From Blasia pusilla (taxonomy: Eukaryota > Marchantiophyta > Marchantiopsida > Blasiales), in the NCBI GenBank assembly GCA_050084515.1, contig CM114271.1, positions 26,908,001 to 26,972,000 of the forward strand: 64,000 nt of DNA. The letters are read 5' to 3'. Numbering within the stretch: the stretch's first letter is position 1; each line of letters begins with the position of its first letter. The translations under genes and the position numbers were made by a program. Of this stretch, positions 47,113 to 58,103 are shown one piece after another. The notes beneath the pieces were generated by a model. That model was not told the origin of the DNA. It was given only the letters and a program-made list of their open reading frames with translations, and made no database searches.

Positions 47113-47819
47113 GAGCAATGAGTCCAACCTACATAAACAACAAGAAAGAAAATTGAAATGAGGTTCCAAGGAATAAGCCCAACTTGCAAAAATGTCAACG
47201 AAAAGAGCGAGCAAAAGTAAGAAAAAAACTCAAAGCTACACAACATAAGGAATAGATCAACGAGGAGAAAACTGAATGAGTTGGTTGCAACAACAGGGGA
47301 AAAAAAACACGTGGCTAGCCACTACCATAATGCCACAACTTGCAAGATGGGATATGAGAATAAAGTTGTGGACTGGCGATAGGCTATCTTCACTCCACTC
47401 TACTCTTTTCCTACAAGCCCTGAGCAACTTGTAGGAAAAAAGTAGCAAAGCAGAGACAATATATGGCTCCATGCACCCTAAAGGACGGAGATAAATGATC
47501 AAGGATTTGGGAACAAGCAAATTGACCCCAACAAGATCCTCAATAATGACCAAGACTAAGTGAATCTTTTGAATTTCTAGGAATCTCCATACGTCATCCT
47601 TGAACCAAATAGAAAAAAAAAATCAATGAAAAGACTTAGTGCGAAACGGAAAAGATTCACTATAGAAGCGAAAAGACTCGAGTTCTTAACTACTATATGA
47701 CTTTGCACTTTAGATGGCTAGTATGGAAAAAAAAAATCCTATGGCAAATAGACTCCGATCGATGTAGAAGATTGGAATGAAGCAACAAGAATAGAAATGC
47801 CAAGAACACCAAATGAGGG
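47113..47819. other. Short spacer, nothing recognised
   Basis: AT-rich DNA between the minisatellite and the start of the older gypsy-type relic. Only a compositional minus-strand frame (47257-47553) is present. Confidence 0.5.
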
Positions 47820-47889
47820 TGTCACATCTTATTTTGACGTAGGTAGAGTTCTTCATTTGATGATTTAAAGTTAGTCAACATGAAGCTCA

Positions 47890-48140
47890 ATTAAGTGTTA
47901 GAAGAGGGGAGGAGATCTTAGATCCAAATATTTTTGGGAAACTTATGATATCTGCATGAGCATGAACCTCATTCAGTAACATTCATTCTAGAGAATGCGT
48001 TGTTTTTGGGCGACTCTCATCACAAGTGGTGACGAGTGTGCGTTAGGTTTATGCATGGACTAGACTGATAGAGTTATTGGATACGGCTAGCTAGTATACG
48101 TTTGCGTACGCATCGTCCACACCTCTGATGGATGAACTTG
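47890..48140 (+). pseudogene. Decayed C5-methyltransferase region of the older relic
   Basis: Frames here parallel 53850-54110 of the nested element. A GRGEEILDP-like stretch precedes FILENALFLGDS (ENV box, motif VI, changed to ENA), and a region ending in VRIVHTSDG matches VHIVHACGG. Stops and shifts are frequent. Motifs I and IX-X have been lost. Confidence 0.65.
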
Positions 48141-48866
48141 ATGTTGCATGAAGTTTTGAGGAGGGTCTATGTGAGAGTACAAATACAACAAGTTTCAGGC
48201 CTTATGTGACTAGGCATTGATCGACCACCATATAGTGTGGCAAGATCATCTGGAGGTACGTGGATGGTCTAGCCAATCATGGTTTCTAGACTATGAAGAG
48301 GGGTTTATGCAAGTATGACATGCCACTTGGGAGATTGGATACTACAACTCTAATCGTCGGCAATGGGGTATAGATTTAGCTACAAGTATGCATCTTTGGC
48401 ATGCTAATCACCTTACTTTTTGCTCTACACTTGAGAGTTGGATTTACCTATGGCCATTTTTCGTGATGTTATTGAGGTGCTAAACCTCGGTAGGCTTGAT
48501 GTGTGGGTACAAGCATATTCCTAGAGATTGAAAACATTTTGGCAAGTTATGCCCACCACGTTAAAGAACCTAGTAATTGCACAACATCAAGACATGTTGA
48601 GTTATGCATCTATTTGGGGAGGATGGTATCAATTGACCATCTAGAGGTTCTATCCGAGGGAACAATGTCTACATAAAGTAGACAAGGCCAACAACTTTGG
48701 ACATGATGATAGGGCACATTATTTTGAGAGTAGGAGACATTTATCTAGTGTTCTTTTGTTAGAGGAGCATACTAGTATGGTTTGGAGGGACCAAATTTGG
48801 AATTGTACGCCATGTCACCTTGCCCAAATCAATGGTACTGTTGATCCAAGCTTGGCACTAGTACTT

Positions 48867-49234
48867 TGTCATGACCATACGGATTATGTCGTAGAGTATG
48901 GTGTGCTAGTAGAGGCCATTCCTTATGTAGGACCGTAGTGGATTGGTAGAGATGCGGTTCCATACATAGGGTTGGGGGTTACTCAGTTGGGGGTGACTTT
49001 CCCAGTAGGGCCCGCTCTTAGGTTGGAGGATATAAGGTGGAGTGCACTCAAAGAACAGTCAGTTCTTTGAGTTGAGGCTGTTGCGTTGGGAGTTAGCCTT
49101 GGTAGTGAGTAGAGCTCTTGGCTATGGTGTTTCCCTCAAGCTTCGACCTAGATTCTCCCATCGTGGAGTGGGTTTGGCTCAATTGTATGTGATTGTAAAT
49201 GTGTTTTATGACAGTAGGTCTTTCACGCATTTCA
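48867..49234 (+). repeat. 5' terminal repeat B (U3-R-U5 core) of the nested element
   Basis: 368 bp, TG...CA, 98% identical to 58104-58471. It contains a TATA box (49031) and the hairpin CTCAAAGAAC/GTTCTTTGAG (49047-49071). Unlike the 3' copy it is neither preceded nor followed by repeat A; upstream is the interrupted host relic and downstream is the primer site. Confidence 0.9.
49031..49071 (+). promoter_or_regulatory. TATA box and predicted transcript start of the nested element
   Basis: TATAAGG at 49031 is followed 30 bp later by AGTTCTTTGAG (49061-49071), the expected position of the transcript 5' end. Those 11 nt form the second arm of a hairpin with 49047-49056 and are exactly complementary to 49235-49245. 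The start is inferred from spacing and the complementarity. Confidence 0.7.
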
Positions 49235-49245
49235 CTCAAAGAACT
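49235..49245 (+). promoter_or_regulatory. Primer-binding site for self-priming (Tf1/sushi type)
   Basis: CTCAAAGAACT follows the terminal CA of repeat B without a gap. It is the exact reverse complement of the predicted first 11 nt of the transcript (49061-49071). No tRNA-type primer site beginning TGG with a recognisable tRNA complement is present. Confidence 0.75.
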
Positions 49246-50722
49246 GGAGTAGATCGATGGTAGCTTCGATTGTAGATTAGGAGGATCTGGTTAGGGCTGA
49301 TTGTGTACTCAGCCGTGGATGTTCGGGGCTTGTTGCCTATGTTGGAGGTGTGAATCAGGTGCATGGTTGGTTGGGAAAGAAGCGCCTTTCTGAGATCTTT
49401 CCAACGCGCTGTAGATCGCCGGATTTCGTCAAGGGAGTTGGAAGTTATCAAGCATTGAAGATTCTGGTTTGTGTTCGACAGTTTTCTGATGTGGAGAGCT
49501 TGGAGTGCGGAAGCTCTGTTGAAGTTCATCCAGATCGGGTGAGAGGTTCCTATTGCTACTTGTATTGTGATCTCATGTGAAGCTATCTGCTCGAGTGCGT
49601 GGAGCGTTGCGGATTTCTGCGTGCATGAAACTTGGCGGAAGCGCTGTCGGATTTGCGGTTCTAGAGGTGTATGAACAGCAAGTTTGTCTAATTTTTAGCT
49701 CGGAGTACGGAGCTTGGTTGTAGCTGAGTTTTTGTGGGGAGATAGCTATGGTGGTCAATTGAATTCTGATTGAAACAGATTTGATTTCGGTCACGTATTT
49801 GTGAAGTAATTTCTGATCAAAATTTTGCGGACTAGCTCAAGGTCAGCGGTTTGGTGGACAGCGGATCGGAGGGGCTGGTTGGTTGGTGACTTGTTCATTG
49901 TTGGAGACGCCTGTCCCGTTGGGGGCGCCCTGGTTGGACCTCTCTCCATAGCGAAGCATGGCGAAGCATGGCGAAGCGTGGCGAACGGGGCATGTCTCGG
50001 CGTTTTGAGGCTTCGAGGCTTCGAGGCAACTCGTGGTAGCTCGGGGCGAGTGGGCGTGAGAGGCGGAGTAAGGAGTAAGCAAGCTTGGGCGTGAGGCAAT
50101 TTTTGCAGGATTTGGGATTTGAGTTTTGCATAACTGGTCATCCATCTTTGGGCTATTCTGCCTGGAGGACGCTTAACTGCTGAGTTCTTAACTATGCCAT
50201 TGTACAGACTGTTGTAGCTCATTTGGTGCTCTTCAGAGATGTGTTAGGCGCTTTATGCATCTCAGGTTTTTGGTTGATGTACCTCTAGCGCATAGTACGG
50301 TGTAGCCTCTCCATGCAGGTGATATTTTCAGGTGCTGCGAGTTCGACTAGTACGTCATCATCGACCGGCGGAGTAGCTATTGCGTTAGAATTGTGTGGTG
50401 GGTTTTGTGGATTGGGGCACCACGTTTGGTGGATTGTGTTACCTTGATTTCCATTTGCGGTTGGAGGGTTGTCGTTGGACTTCGTATGCGGATCCCCTCC
50501 ATCGTGCTTTTGCTTGCGCGCCCATTGTTAGGGTTGACGCTGATTTCGAGTAGTGTTACTCCTGTGTGCTCCGATAGTGAGGTGGAGTGATGACCGAGAG
50601 ACCATGGGAGGCTTCTTGTAGTGATGAGAGGTTAGATTGCCTACACTCATAGCTAGTAGAGCTACAATAGTAGAGCGACATCGACGTCACTTGGGTAATT
50701 TGGTGGTGGTGCGGCATCGGCG
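49246..50722 (+). other. Long leader of the nested retroelement
   Basis: About 1.5 kb between primer site and gag without a recognisable protein. A 10-bp unit (ATGGCGAAGC) is repeated three times near 49952-49983. Open frames on the minus strand here are shadows of the same GC-rich tract. Confidence 0.6.
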
Positions 50723-52135
50723 TTGGTCATCACGGAGCTGTCGGGTGGTCTGGTTGGGGACCGTGGTGCGGACAGTGGTGGTTTCACACGGAGTGGATTT
50801 AGGTATCGGCTACCTTTTCCACTTCCGACGGTTGATGAAGAGGAGGACCAGGGTGTTCCAAACACCGAGTCTTCTACGTTGTTATCGAGTGTTGCAGCTC
50901 CATTGATTTGGGACATGGACGGTGGATATGGGGCCATGAAGGGCCCACGACGATACTCGGTGCAAAGTGGGCACTATTGAGTTGGAGGACTTCATGCAGG
51001 AGTTTGATACGTGGTGTGATATGCAGATGTTGAACGCCACGCGTTGTTTACACCCTTCTTGGCTTGGAAGGGTTGTTTCAAAGACTTGGAAGGACCACCC
51101 ATGGATGATTACCATGAGTTTAGGAAAGACCATGTTGCTGAGATTGAGGCGTGGAGACAATATTGGTCTCCAGGCTATGTGTCTATCACCCATGGTGGTA
51201 TTGGTAGTAGTGCTCCTACTATGCCAGCCAGCCCGACGTTGAGTGGTACGAGTACGAGCCGGAGTGGGGGTACCAGTGGAGGTACTAGTGGGGGTACTAG
51301 TGGAGGTATTAATGCCCCACCATCGTTCAGCCCGGTTGCAGAGTTCTTCAAGAAGTTGAAGAAGAACTATCAAGGATTGAAGACGGAGAAGTTGAGGAAT
51401 CTTCAGGACTTTGAGCGAAAGACTGGTGAGAGTCTTCGTGAGGTATACACGCGTATCGATGCTTGATTTCATTACCAGGGTGTGACTGAGGATCAGCGAT
51501 CCGTTTTGGTATGGGATCTTGAACAGAGATTTGCGCCGTAGGGCGTGATGCTACTCTTATGAGTGATGATTCACCCACATTGACCCATGTGTTTGCTCTA
51601 TCTCGAGAAGATTGAGCTTAACATGGTGAAGGAGAGAGTGGTGACATCCGCATTCAGTAGGGATACAACTACTACTTCTCGGGTTCAGCCGCCCACCTCA
51701 CAGTCTCGTAGTAGTGGTGGTGGTAGTAGTAGTGGGAGTCGTGGGGGGTACACGCGACCTCACTCAAGTCCTAGAGGGACATTTGTACAGAGACCATTGC
51801 CTTCATTTGCTGCCCCGCAACAAGGACAGTCATGTTGGACATGTGGAGGTGATCATGTTAGGAAGTTTTGTCCCCAAGAGGATGGGAGACGGACTTTGGA
51901 GGATGGGCCTCAGTCGGCCCCAACTCAATGTGATCATTGCGGGAGACTAGGTCATCCTCGAGAGCGTTGCTTTGATCTCCATCCCGAGTTGAGATCAGGC
52001 CGTGGCCGTGGTGGAGTAGCTCCGAGAGGCCGAGGTGGTAGAGGTGGTAGGGGTGGTAGAGGTGGACCAGTGGTTGGAGAGCCTACAGTGGCTACCCCTA
52101 CCACTACGACAAGTCGACTATGGTGCCAGGATTGG
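50723..52135 (+). pseudogene. gag: Decayed gag with two zinc knuckles
   Basis: Similarity passes between frames. The capsid-like part (about 50960-51460) includes FKKLKKNYQGL...LREVYTRI. A Gly/Ser linker is encoded by a 15-bp tandem repeat (GGTACTAGTGGAGGT, 51268-51313). Two CX2CX4HX4C knuckles follow, CWTCGGDHVRKFC (51834-51872) and CDHCGRLGHPRERC (51929-51970), then an RGG-type tail. Such knuckles bind genomic RNA in the particle. An in-frame stop (51464-51466) and shifts inactivate the frame. A poly-Gly tract in the linker has little similarity outside this lineage. Confidence 0.8.
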
Positions 52136-52429
52136 CTTGATTGGAGCGGTTGGCTACTATGGCATAGATGAGGTTCGGGAGCAGGGCTTCCACCTCTTAT
52201 GGAGGGGATGATCTCTCTTATATGGCGAGTGCAAAGAAGTTGAGGCATCAGTGCAGATTTAGAGGAGCCACTCGGCGTCGAGCCACGTGGTGCTCTTGTG
52301 GAGTTGGACCCACTGAGGGGTGAGGTGGGAGGCGAGCTAGGCTTCCCAGTCATTCTTGTTGTCGAGGTGCTTAGGACTCCATCCATGGTTCCTACGCAGC
52401 CTATTGAGCCGAGTGGGGACAGAGGCATC

Positions 52430-52500
52430 TACATCGGCGTGTAGTAGACACGGATGCAACATCCAATGCAAAGATTGCGGATGGCAACCGGTGTTGGGAT
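52430..52500 (+). pseudogene. Possible aspartic protease remnant
   Basis: One frame reads VVDTDATSNAK. This is similar to the D(T/S)GA active-site motif of retroviral-type proteases, with Asp in place of the Gly, at the expected place after the zinc knuckles. The surrounding frame is broken and the assignment is tentative. Confidence 0.4.
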
Positions 52501-53538
52501 CCCCATTTTTTTCGCCACGGAGCCGATGGCTTTAGGAGTTGACTTAGCTCCTGTATTTCGATTAGCGACCACGTTTGTGTGAACGTGGGGTGTTTCTTGC
52601 TACACGTGTTGAGGTGGATGAGGGTGTTGCGGTGGAGCGACCCTCTATGTCGAGTAGCATTGAGTACAGTGCTACTTGGCGGGCAAAAGAACGGCGAAGA
52701 TGGATGCATTACTAGCCCGGCGACCATTGATCGTGAGAGGCTCACACTGGTGTATGTATGTTGGACAACCAGAGTGGGATCTTCCGATTGGTGAATCCTA
52801 TAGACAGTGTATAGACCAGATAGAGTCTTGTTAGACTCGGTGCCCAACCTTGATGTTGGGAAAGGCGGCATGTATTGGTTTGGGTATTCGGAGGTCGAGC
52901 TTGAGCCTTGCCCATTCCAGATTCAAACATCACTTGAGGAGCCAATGATAGGTCTCAATTCATGACACGGGAAAAGTTTTCTATCTGATTGAGACCAGAT
53001 CATGCGACCGATAGCTCCCGGTTGGGAGTATCTGCGGTAGTCACATCACCGAGTCGTATGATGTACTAGTTGGAGGAGCGATTGTACCCGATGGGTTTTC
53101 AGATGGATTATCGGATCGAGACGGCGTCTTCTGAGACCTGGTTGGCAGTCCGGGATGGACGTATGAGCCAAGTTCTGTGAGATTTATTTCGGGGCTCGAC
53201 CAGAGGGTCTTCCCCAACAAGGTGTTAGCATCTCGGGCTGGTTTTAGTGGAGTAGTCACTTGGCCAGAGACTTTTGGAGGGTAATGTTTCGCTATGGATT
53301 CTTCATGCATGAGGAGGTAGAGGAGGTCCCTATTTTTGAAGCAAAGTGGCATCCTCATCATTGGATGTGCCACTTTGGAGTTCAGCGGTGCACTACGGCA
53401 GAGGCGTCGCCTAGTGCAGAGGCTTGGTGTGAGGTGTTATACCTCACGAGGAAGAGGAGGCCCCACGGCGGACTCCTACTTCTGGTCGATTAGGTTATCC
53501 CCTTTGGATACTACACCCATTGTATGGCAAAGTATCCG

Positions 53539-54580
53539 CCGGAGGGCATTTGTGTGTTAGATCTCTTTGGTGGGATTTAGCACCTGGTTTGGCGGCAAGA
53601 TGTTGCAGGCGGTATTCTGTGCGGAGATACGTGTATGTGGAGCGAGATGAGACGGCCCGAGAGAGTCTCATCCCGACATATTGGTCGATTGATGCGGAGA
53701 TATCCGAGTTGTTGCCGCCATCGCCTATTGGGTGGGTACCGGCGTGTTTTTACCATCATTCATTGCATTGTTGGGGCGCAAGACCTTGAGAGGGTTGGTC
53801 CTGTGGATTTGGTGATTCTTTGGATAGCCATGTCGTGGTCATACACGTCCGGTCGTGGTGAGGGATTACATGACCCTAGGTCTCGATTGTTTTGGGAGAT
53901 GTTACGGTGTTACGACATCTTCAGTTCATCAGCACGTGCTCTAGCTTACATTCTCGAGAATGTTCCATTGTTGGGTGACACTCGGACCCGGATGATGGCG
54001 AGTGTTCATGAGGTGCGGTCTTGGATTGGACCAGCGGTGTTGTTGGATGCAAGGTCATGAGTTGGCTCGCGTGCACATCGTCCACGCTTGTGGTGGACAA
54101 ACTTGTTGCCTAGGAGGTTCTCGTCGAGCATATGATGCAGTGTAGCGGGATCCTCGCCTTACAGTGGATAGTATCTTGGATACAAGGCGACTTTCTCAAG
54201 TGGTGAGGGTTATTGATCGGTCACCCATGGCAGTGGTGAACCGTGTGGGCCAGCCTAGGATGGCACTACCCACATTTTTGAGTTTTCCCGCGTCACATGC
54301 CTACATGGAAGGTGGTCCTGGGCTTGTATGGGATTCTCATGTGCGACAGTTGGTGGAGCCTAACGTTGATGAGAGAGAGCGTGCGATGGGATTTGCTACT
54401 AGTGTGATAGCGGTTGCTTCTATTTCTGAGGCTTCACGACGTCATGTGTTGGGTCAGGCCATGGACCTGAATTGTTTGACTTGGATTTTGAGTCTTGGTA
54501 TGGCGAGCAGCGTCGACTTCGGACTATGTCGTGGGTCTTCCACCCCGTGTAATGAGCTCGATGGCTACCGGGGCCGGTAG
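53539..54580 (+). pseudogene. DNMT3-like C5-cytosine DNA methyltransferase domain in the polyprotein
   Basis: Motifs appear in canonical order. Motif I is VLDLFGGI (53554-53577). A motif II-like VRRYVYVERDETAR occurs near 53615-53655 in a second frame. Motif IV context is DLVI followed by a Pro-Cys codon pair (53828-53833, now one frame off). The motif VI ENV box is in ILENVPLLGDTR (53950-53985). DNMT3-like GPAVLLDA is followed by motif VIII RAHRPRLWWTNLLP (54070-54111). The motif IX-X region has ERAMGF and ISEASRRHVLGQAMDLN (about 54377-54480). Motifs I, VI and VIII share one frame; stops at 53578 and 54058 and shifts break it. The order I to X excludes the permuted DRM type; motif VIII and X resemble DNMT3. 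It lies between protease and RT, so it was part of pol. In life it would methylate cytosine, perhaps in element or host DNA; that role is inference. Confidence 0.85.
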
Positions 54581-54849
54581 AGGCATCGGTGGAAGCGAGA
54601 GAGTAGTATTTTGCATCCTTGGAGTAAATGGGATGTAATGGTGGGCATGTGGAGTTGGTTGCTCATCTTTGGTGGAGGAGTTATTTGCTCGAGATGATGG
54701 TGTAGCTAAGGGTGTACCATCTTGTGAGGGGGTTATGTGCGACCAATGGCATCGTCCTCTCCCTCTAGTGTGCGGTGGAGGAGACTTGGGAGCCATTACT
54801 TGGGCCCAAGCTACGGGAGGTGAGAAACGACGCTGACACAGCGGTTCCT

Positions 54850-55560
54850 ACGTGCTTATAGGAGTTGTTTTGCCTTTAGCATGAAGGAGTTGGGTTCTCT
54901 GGTTGGACCCGGTATCACGGATTGATTTGGCTAGTGATACGCCAATCTTCCGTCGTCCCTACCGATATAGTGATATGGAGAGGGACTTGATTGAGTAGGA
55001 CGTTGGACCTTTTGGAGGCTGGATTAGTGGAGTTGTCGCATGGAGAGTATGCATCGCCCATGTCATGCTCGCTAAAAAGGATATGCATGGCAACTACACG
55101 GATAGGCGGATGTGTGGAGATTACCGTCTATCAATCGGCAAACCAAGGCCGATAGGTATGCCATGCCTACACCTGAGGAGATCTTTGATGTGGTGGGACA
55201 GCAAAGATTTTCAGATTTTTGGATCTTCGGGGATACCATCAATTGCCGATTCGGGAGAGTGACAAGGCCAAGACAACATTTTGGGGTGTCAACTCTCATG
55301 GCAAGGATTGTTTGTACCGGTGGAAACTCTTACCCTTTGGGTTGAAGAATGCACTGCCGAAGTTTCAAAGAGTGACGGACAGGATCCTAGCAGGGTTGGA
55401 TTTTGTTCGGTGTTACATTGATGATATCTTGGTGTTGAGAACACGGTGGAGGAGCATCGATACATTTGCAGATGGTGTTTGAGCGGTTGAAAGCTCATGG
55501 TCTACGTTTGCATCCGGAAAGTGTAAGTTCTTCCATGAGGATGTTGAGTACTTGGGTCAT
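54850..55560 (+). pseudogene. pol: Reverse transcriptase domain, decayed
   Basis: Gypsy RT blocks are seen across frames: SPMVMLAKK-like, CGDYR, AMPTPEEIFDVVGQQRFSDF, DLRGYHQLPIRESDKAKTTF, LLPFGLKNALPKFQRVTD, and the catalytic YIDD box (55414-55425). Frameshifts near 55120 and 55210 and stops interrupt it. It copies element RNA into cDNA. Confidence 0.9.
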
Positions 55561-55869
55561 GTGATCTATCCGGTGGTTTGGGAGTTCAAGTAAGCAAAGG
55601 TGGAGGCTATTGCACTTATTCGCGTCCGTAGATGTGAGTAGAGTTCGAGCATTCATGGGATTGGCGAACTACTATCGGAGGTATGTGAAGGGATTTAGTG
55701 CTATGGAAAAGCCTTTGAACCAATTGCTGAAATCAGATCAAGAGTGGCATCGGGAGATGATCGGGGAGAGAGCTTTTGTGGAGCTTAAGGCCAGTTGGTG
55801 GCGGTGCCTATCTTGAAGAGACCTATCGAGGGTGCCCATTCCGATTACACACGATTGGAGTAGGTTGGG

Positions 55870-56230
55870 ACTTGAGCGGTGTTGACACAACATGATGATG
55901 AGCACATGGAGTTTGTGGTGGCCTATGCAAGTCGTTCGAATAATGCAACGGAGTTGCGCTATAGTTCATATGAGGGAGAGTGCTTGGCAGTAGTGTGGGC
56001 TGTGGCACACTTTAGGTGTTACTTGTTTGGCACCCAGTTTACCCTTATTTTCGATCACCAACCGCTCAAGTGGTTGATGGAGTCGGACAAGCTTACGGGG
56101 GAAGCTTGCACGGTGGGCTCTTATCTTACAGAGTATGACTTCCAGGTGGTTCATAGACCTGGAGTTGCCAACCTTGATGCTGATGGGTTGAGTAGGAACC
56201 CATGTACTAGCCAAGAGGATACAACAGGGG
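55870..56230 (+). pseudogene. pol: RNase H domain, decayed
   Basis: Typical gypsy RNase H blocks occur in a long open frame: VVAYASRSNNATELRYSSYE, GECLAVVWAVAHFRCYLFG, FTLIFDHQPLKWLM and DFQVVHRPGVANLDADGLSR. The frame opens just after a stop that separates it from RT. Confidence 0.9.
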
Positions 56231-56539
56231 CTAGATGGCATGGCGAGGTTGATGAGGAGATGGTGCCAGGTTGGCATGCATCCGCCTTTTTATGTTGGTT
56301 AGGGGTGGACTCTAGTATGGAGGACCACGTGATATCTTACTCTAGTCGAGGGTAGATGGCCACCTTGAGATCCTAAGGTTGGAGATGGTGGTACGGATCA
56401 GCGTGATATTCATGATGATGCGTTGGTGTTGGAGTTCCTATGGACCAGAGGATGCCAGGCATAGTGAGTGCCAAGGAGCGAGACCGTGTTCTTCAACGTG
56501 CTAAGAGGTATCGATTGAGGGAACACATATTCTCAGCGT

Positions 56540-57290
56540 GTGGGAGGATGGTAGAGTACGAGTAGTGCCACATTTGGCTCGAGAGAGCGCAGCGACATGC
56601 CCATGAGGAGTTGGGACATTTTGGGGTAAAGCGACGTATAGCTTACTCCTTGGCAAGATTGGTGGCGTGGCATGCATACTCAAGTGCAGCAGATTGGTGT
56701 CACGTTGTATGGTTTGTGACCGGTGAGGGCATCATTTAATGCCCCTACACCACAATTACACCCCTTTCCTATTATGGGGTTGGGTTACCGTTGGAGTGTG
56801 GACTTTGCGGGACCGTTACGTTGGTATGACGTCATCATCGATATGTGTTGGTGATGGTGGAGCACTTCTCCAAGTGGATTGAGTTGGTGGCATTACCGGA
56901 CAAGGCGAGTGAGGAACGGCGTATGCGTTCTGGATAGAGTGCTTAGTCATTTTGGTGCACCAGCTGAAGTCTTGACCGACCAGGGTCTGAGTTTCGGGTG
57001 AGTTTCAGGTCTTGTGTGACAAGGCGTTGATTGATCATCGGACCACGTCTCGAGATCATCCGAGGCGGATGGTTTGGCCGCGTGTGGTTCAGGCGGTGAA
57101 GAGGGCATTGCGCAAGTATGGCCTCTGAAGGGCATCTTGAGACAGGATATTCGGTTGTCATGGTTAGCCATGGGGTATAGGTTCATCGCCAAGCATCCTT
57201 GGCTTCCTTCTCACCTTATTTTCGTTATACGGCCGAGAGATGCAGACTTGCCAAAGAAAGAATTGTCGGGAGTCTAGTGAGGTGGTGAAC
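56540..57290 (+). pseudogene. pol: Integrase domain, decayed
   Basis: A zinc-binding segment (HEELGHFGVKRR, later CMVCDR) precedes the core: GYRWSVDFAGPLR with a catalytic Asp, VMVEHFSKWIELVALPDKA, then DQGxEF...FQVLCDKALIDHRTTS. Stops and shifts are frequent. The presence of this DDE integrase separates the element from DIRS-type elements, which use a tyrosine recombinase. Confidence 0.85.
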
Positions 57291-57299
57291 CTTGATGAC

Positions 57300-57830
57300 C
57301 CAGAGATGTGGATGAGGGTGTGTTCTCTCGAGCGGAGCTCTTCCAGGAGAGTTATGCCAACGAGCCTTTGAGAATCTTGCCATTGCTCAACACAGGGGAT
57401 ACGTTGCCGTATGCAACCATTCGAGGTGGAGGTTATCGACCATCGATTCAGAGGTTCCATGTGGGGACTATGTCTATTTGCAACAGATTGCCCGACAACG
57501 TTGGATGTGACGGCATGCCGCACTATTTTACGAGTCGCGAGGTGTTAGCTTCGGAGTTCTCATGTTAGAGGGTCGTGATGGAGTTTTTGGAAGGACCATG
57601 TGCGTAATTGTGCGCCATGTCATCTTCCAAATGTGGATGGTCTTGTTGACCCAAGCTTAGCCATGATACGTGCTAGCTTGAGGTGCATGTTGTGTGGGTC
57701 TCATTGGTAACGGCTCGTATGTTGGTGTGTGATCGGTGTTCTAGGGGTTGGCACATGATGTGTTTGACTCCACGTTTGGATGTTGTTCCTACTTTGGAAG
57801 GTGGGTTTGTCCTCGATGTACTTAGGAGAG
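57300..57830 (+). pseudogene. Pol C-terminal region with PHD-like finger
   Basis: After the integrase a conserved tail (QESYANEPLRILPLL..., DHVRNCAPCHLPNVDGLVDPSLA) leads to a Cys/His cluster: CMLC near 57690, then CDRCSRGWHMMCL near 57740, then a G-F-V block where PHD fingers usually have W-x-C-x2-C. The older relic shows the same order with GWHMIC and WWLCPD (58590-58720). PHD fingers read histone tails; by analogy with chromodomains of chromoviruses it may guide integration. Confidence 0.65.
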
Positions 57831-57985
57831 GTAGATGACTTGATCTTTGCATGATATGGATTACGGATGTGCGACTAACGATGGGGCAACCTAGCACCCG
57901 GCCTTCGATTCGGGCACCCAAGAAGGTGTATAGCATGTAGTAGATGTATAGGGCTACCGGGAGTTAGAGGACCTAACCCTTGATT

Positions 57986-57996
57986 AGGGGGGCGAG
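57986..57996 (+). promoter_or_regulatory. Polypurine tract of the nested element
   Basis: AGGGGGGCGAG is followed after one base by TGTGGTACAC, the start of repeat A. This is where plus-strand synthesis would begin, and it marks the 5' limit of the LTR that reverse transcription would make (A plus B). Confidence 0.7.
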
Positions 57997-57997
57997 T

Positions 57998-58100
57998 TGT
58001 GGTACACTTGTGTTTGTGGATACTCGTCTATGTTATGTATGTATGTGAGTATGGTATGTCGGCGATGTATGTTGTATGACGATGTGGGATTCGCACGACA
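57998..58100 (+). repeat. Repeat A of the nested element
   Basis: 103 bp, TG...CA, nearly identical to 58474-58577. It lies between the polypurine tract and repeat B. Its end and the start of B form the palindrome GACAATTTGTC (58097-58107). Confidence 0.88.
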
Positions 58101-58103
58101 ATT

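Noticed and set aside
48867-49234. Ordinary 368-bp LTR pair (48867-49234 and 58104-58471)
   Set aside because: The 3' copy is not at the end of the element: the target duplication and the host alignment put the end 106 bp further on, after A'.
49246-49262. tRNA primer-binding site starting TGGAGTAG
   Set aside because: I could match no plant tRNA 3' end, and the self-complementary site directly beside the repeat explains priming better.
49791-50222. Minus-strand 143-codon frame in the retroelement leader
   Set aside because: It is antisense to a GC-rich leader with short tandem repeats; no family resemblance.
53539-54580. DRM-type (permuted) methyltransferase
   Set aside because: Motifs run I, IV, VI, VIII, X in the usual order, not the permuted order of DRM proteins.
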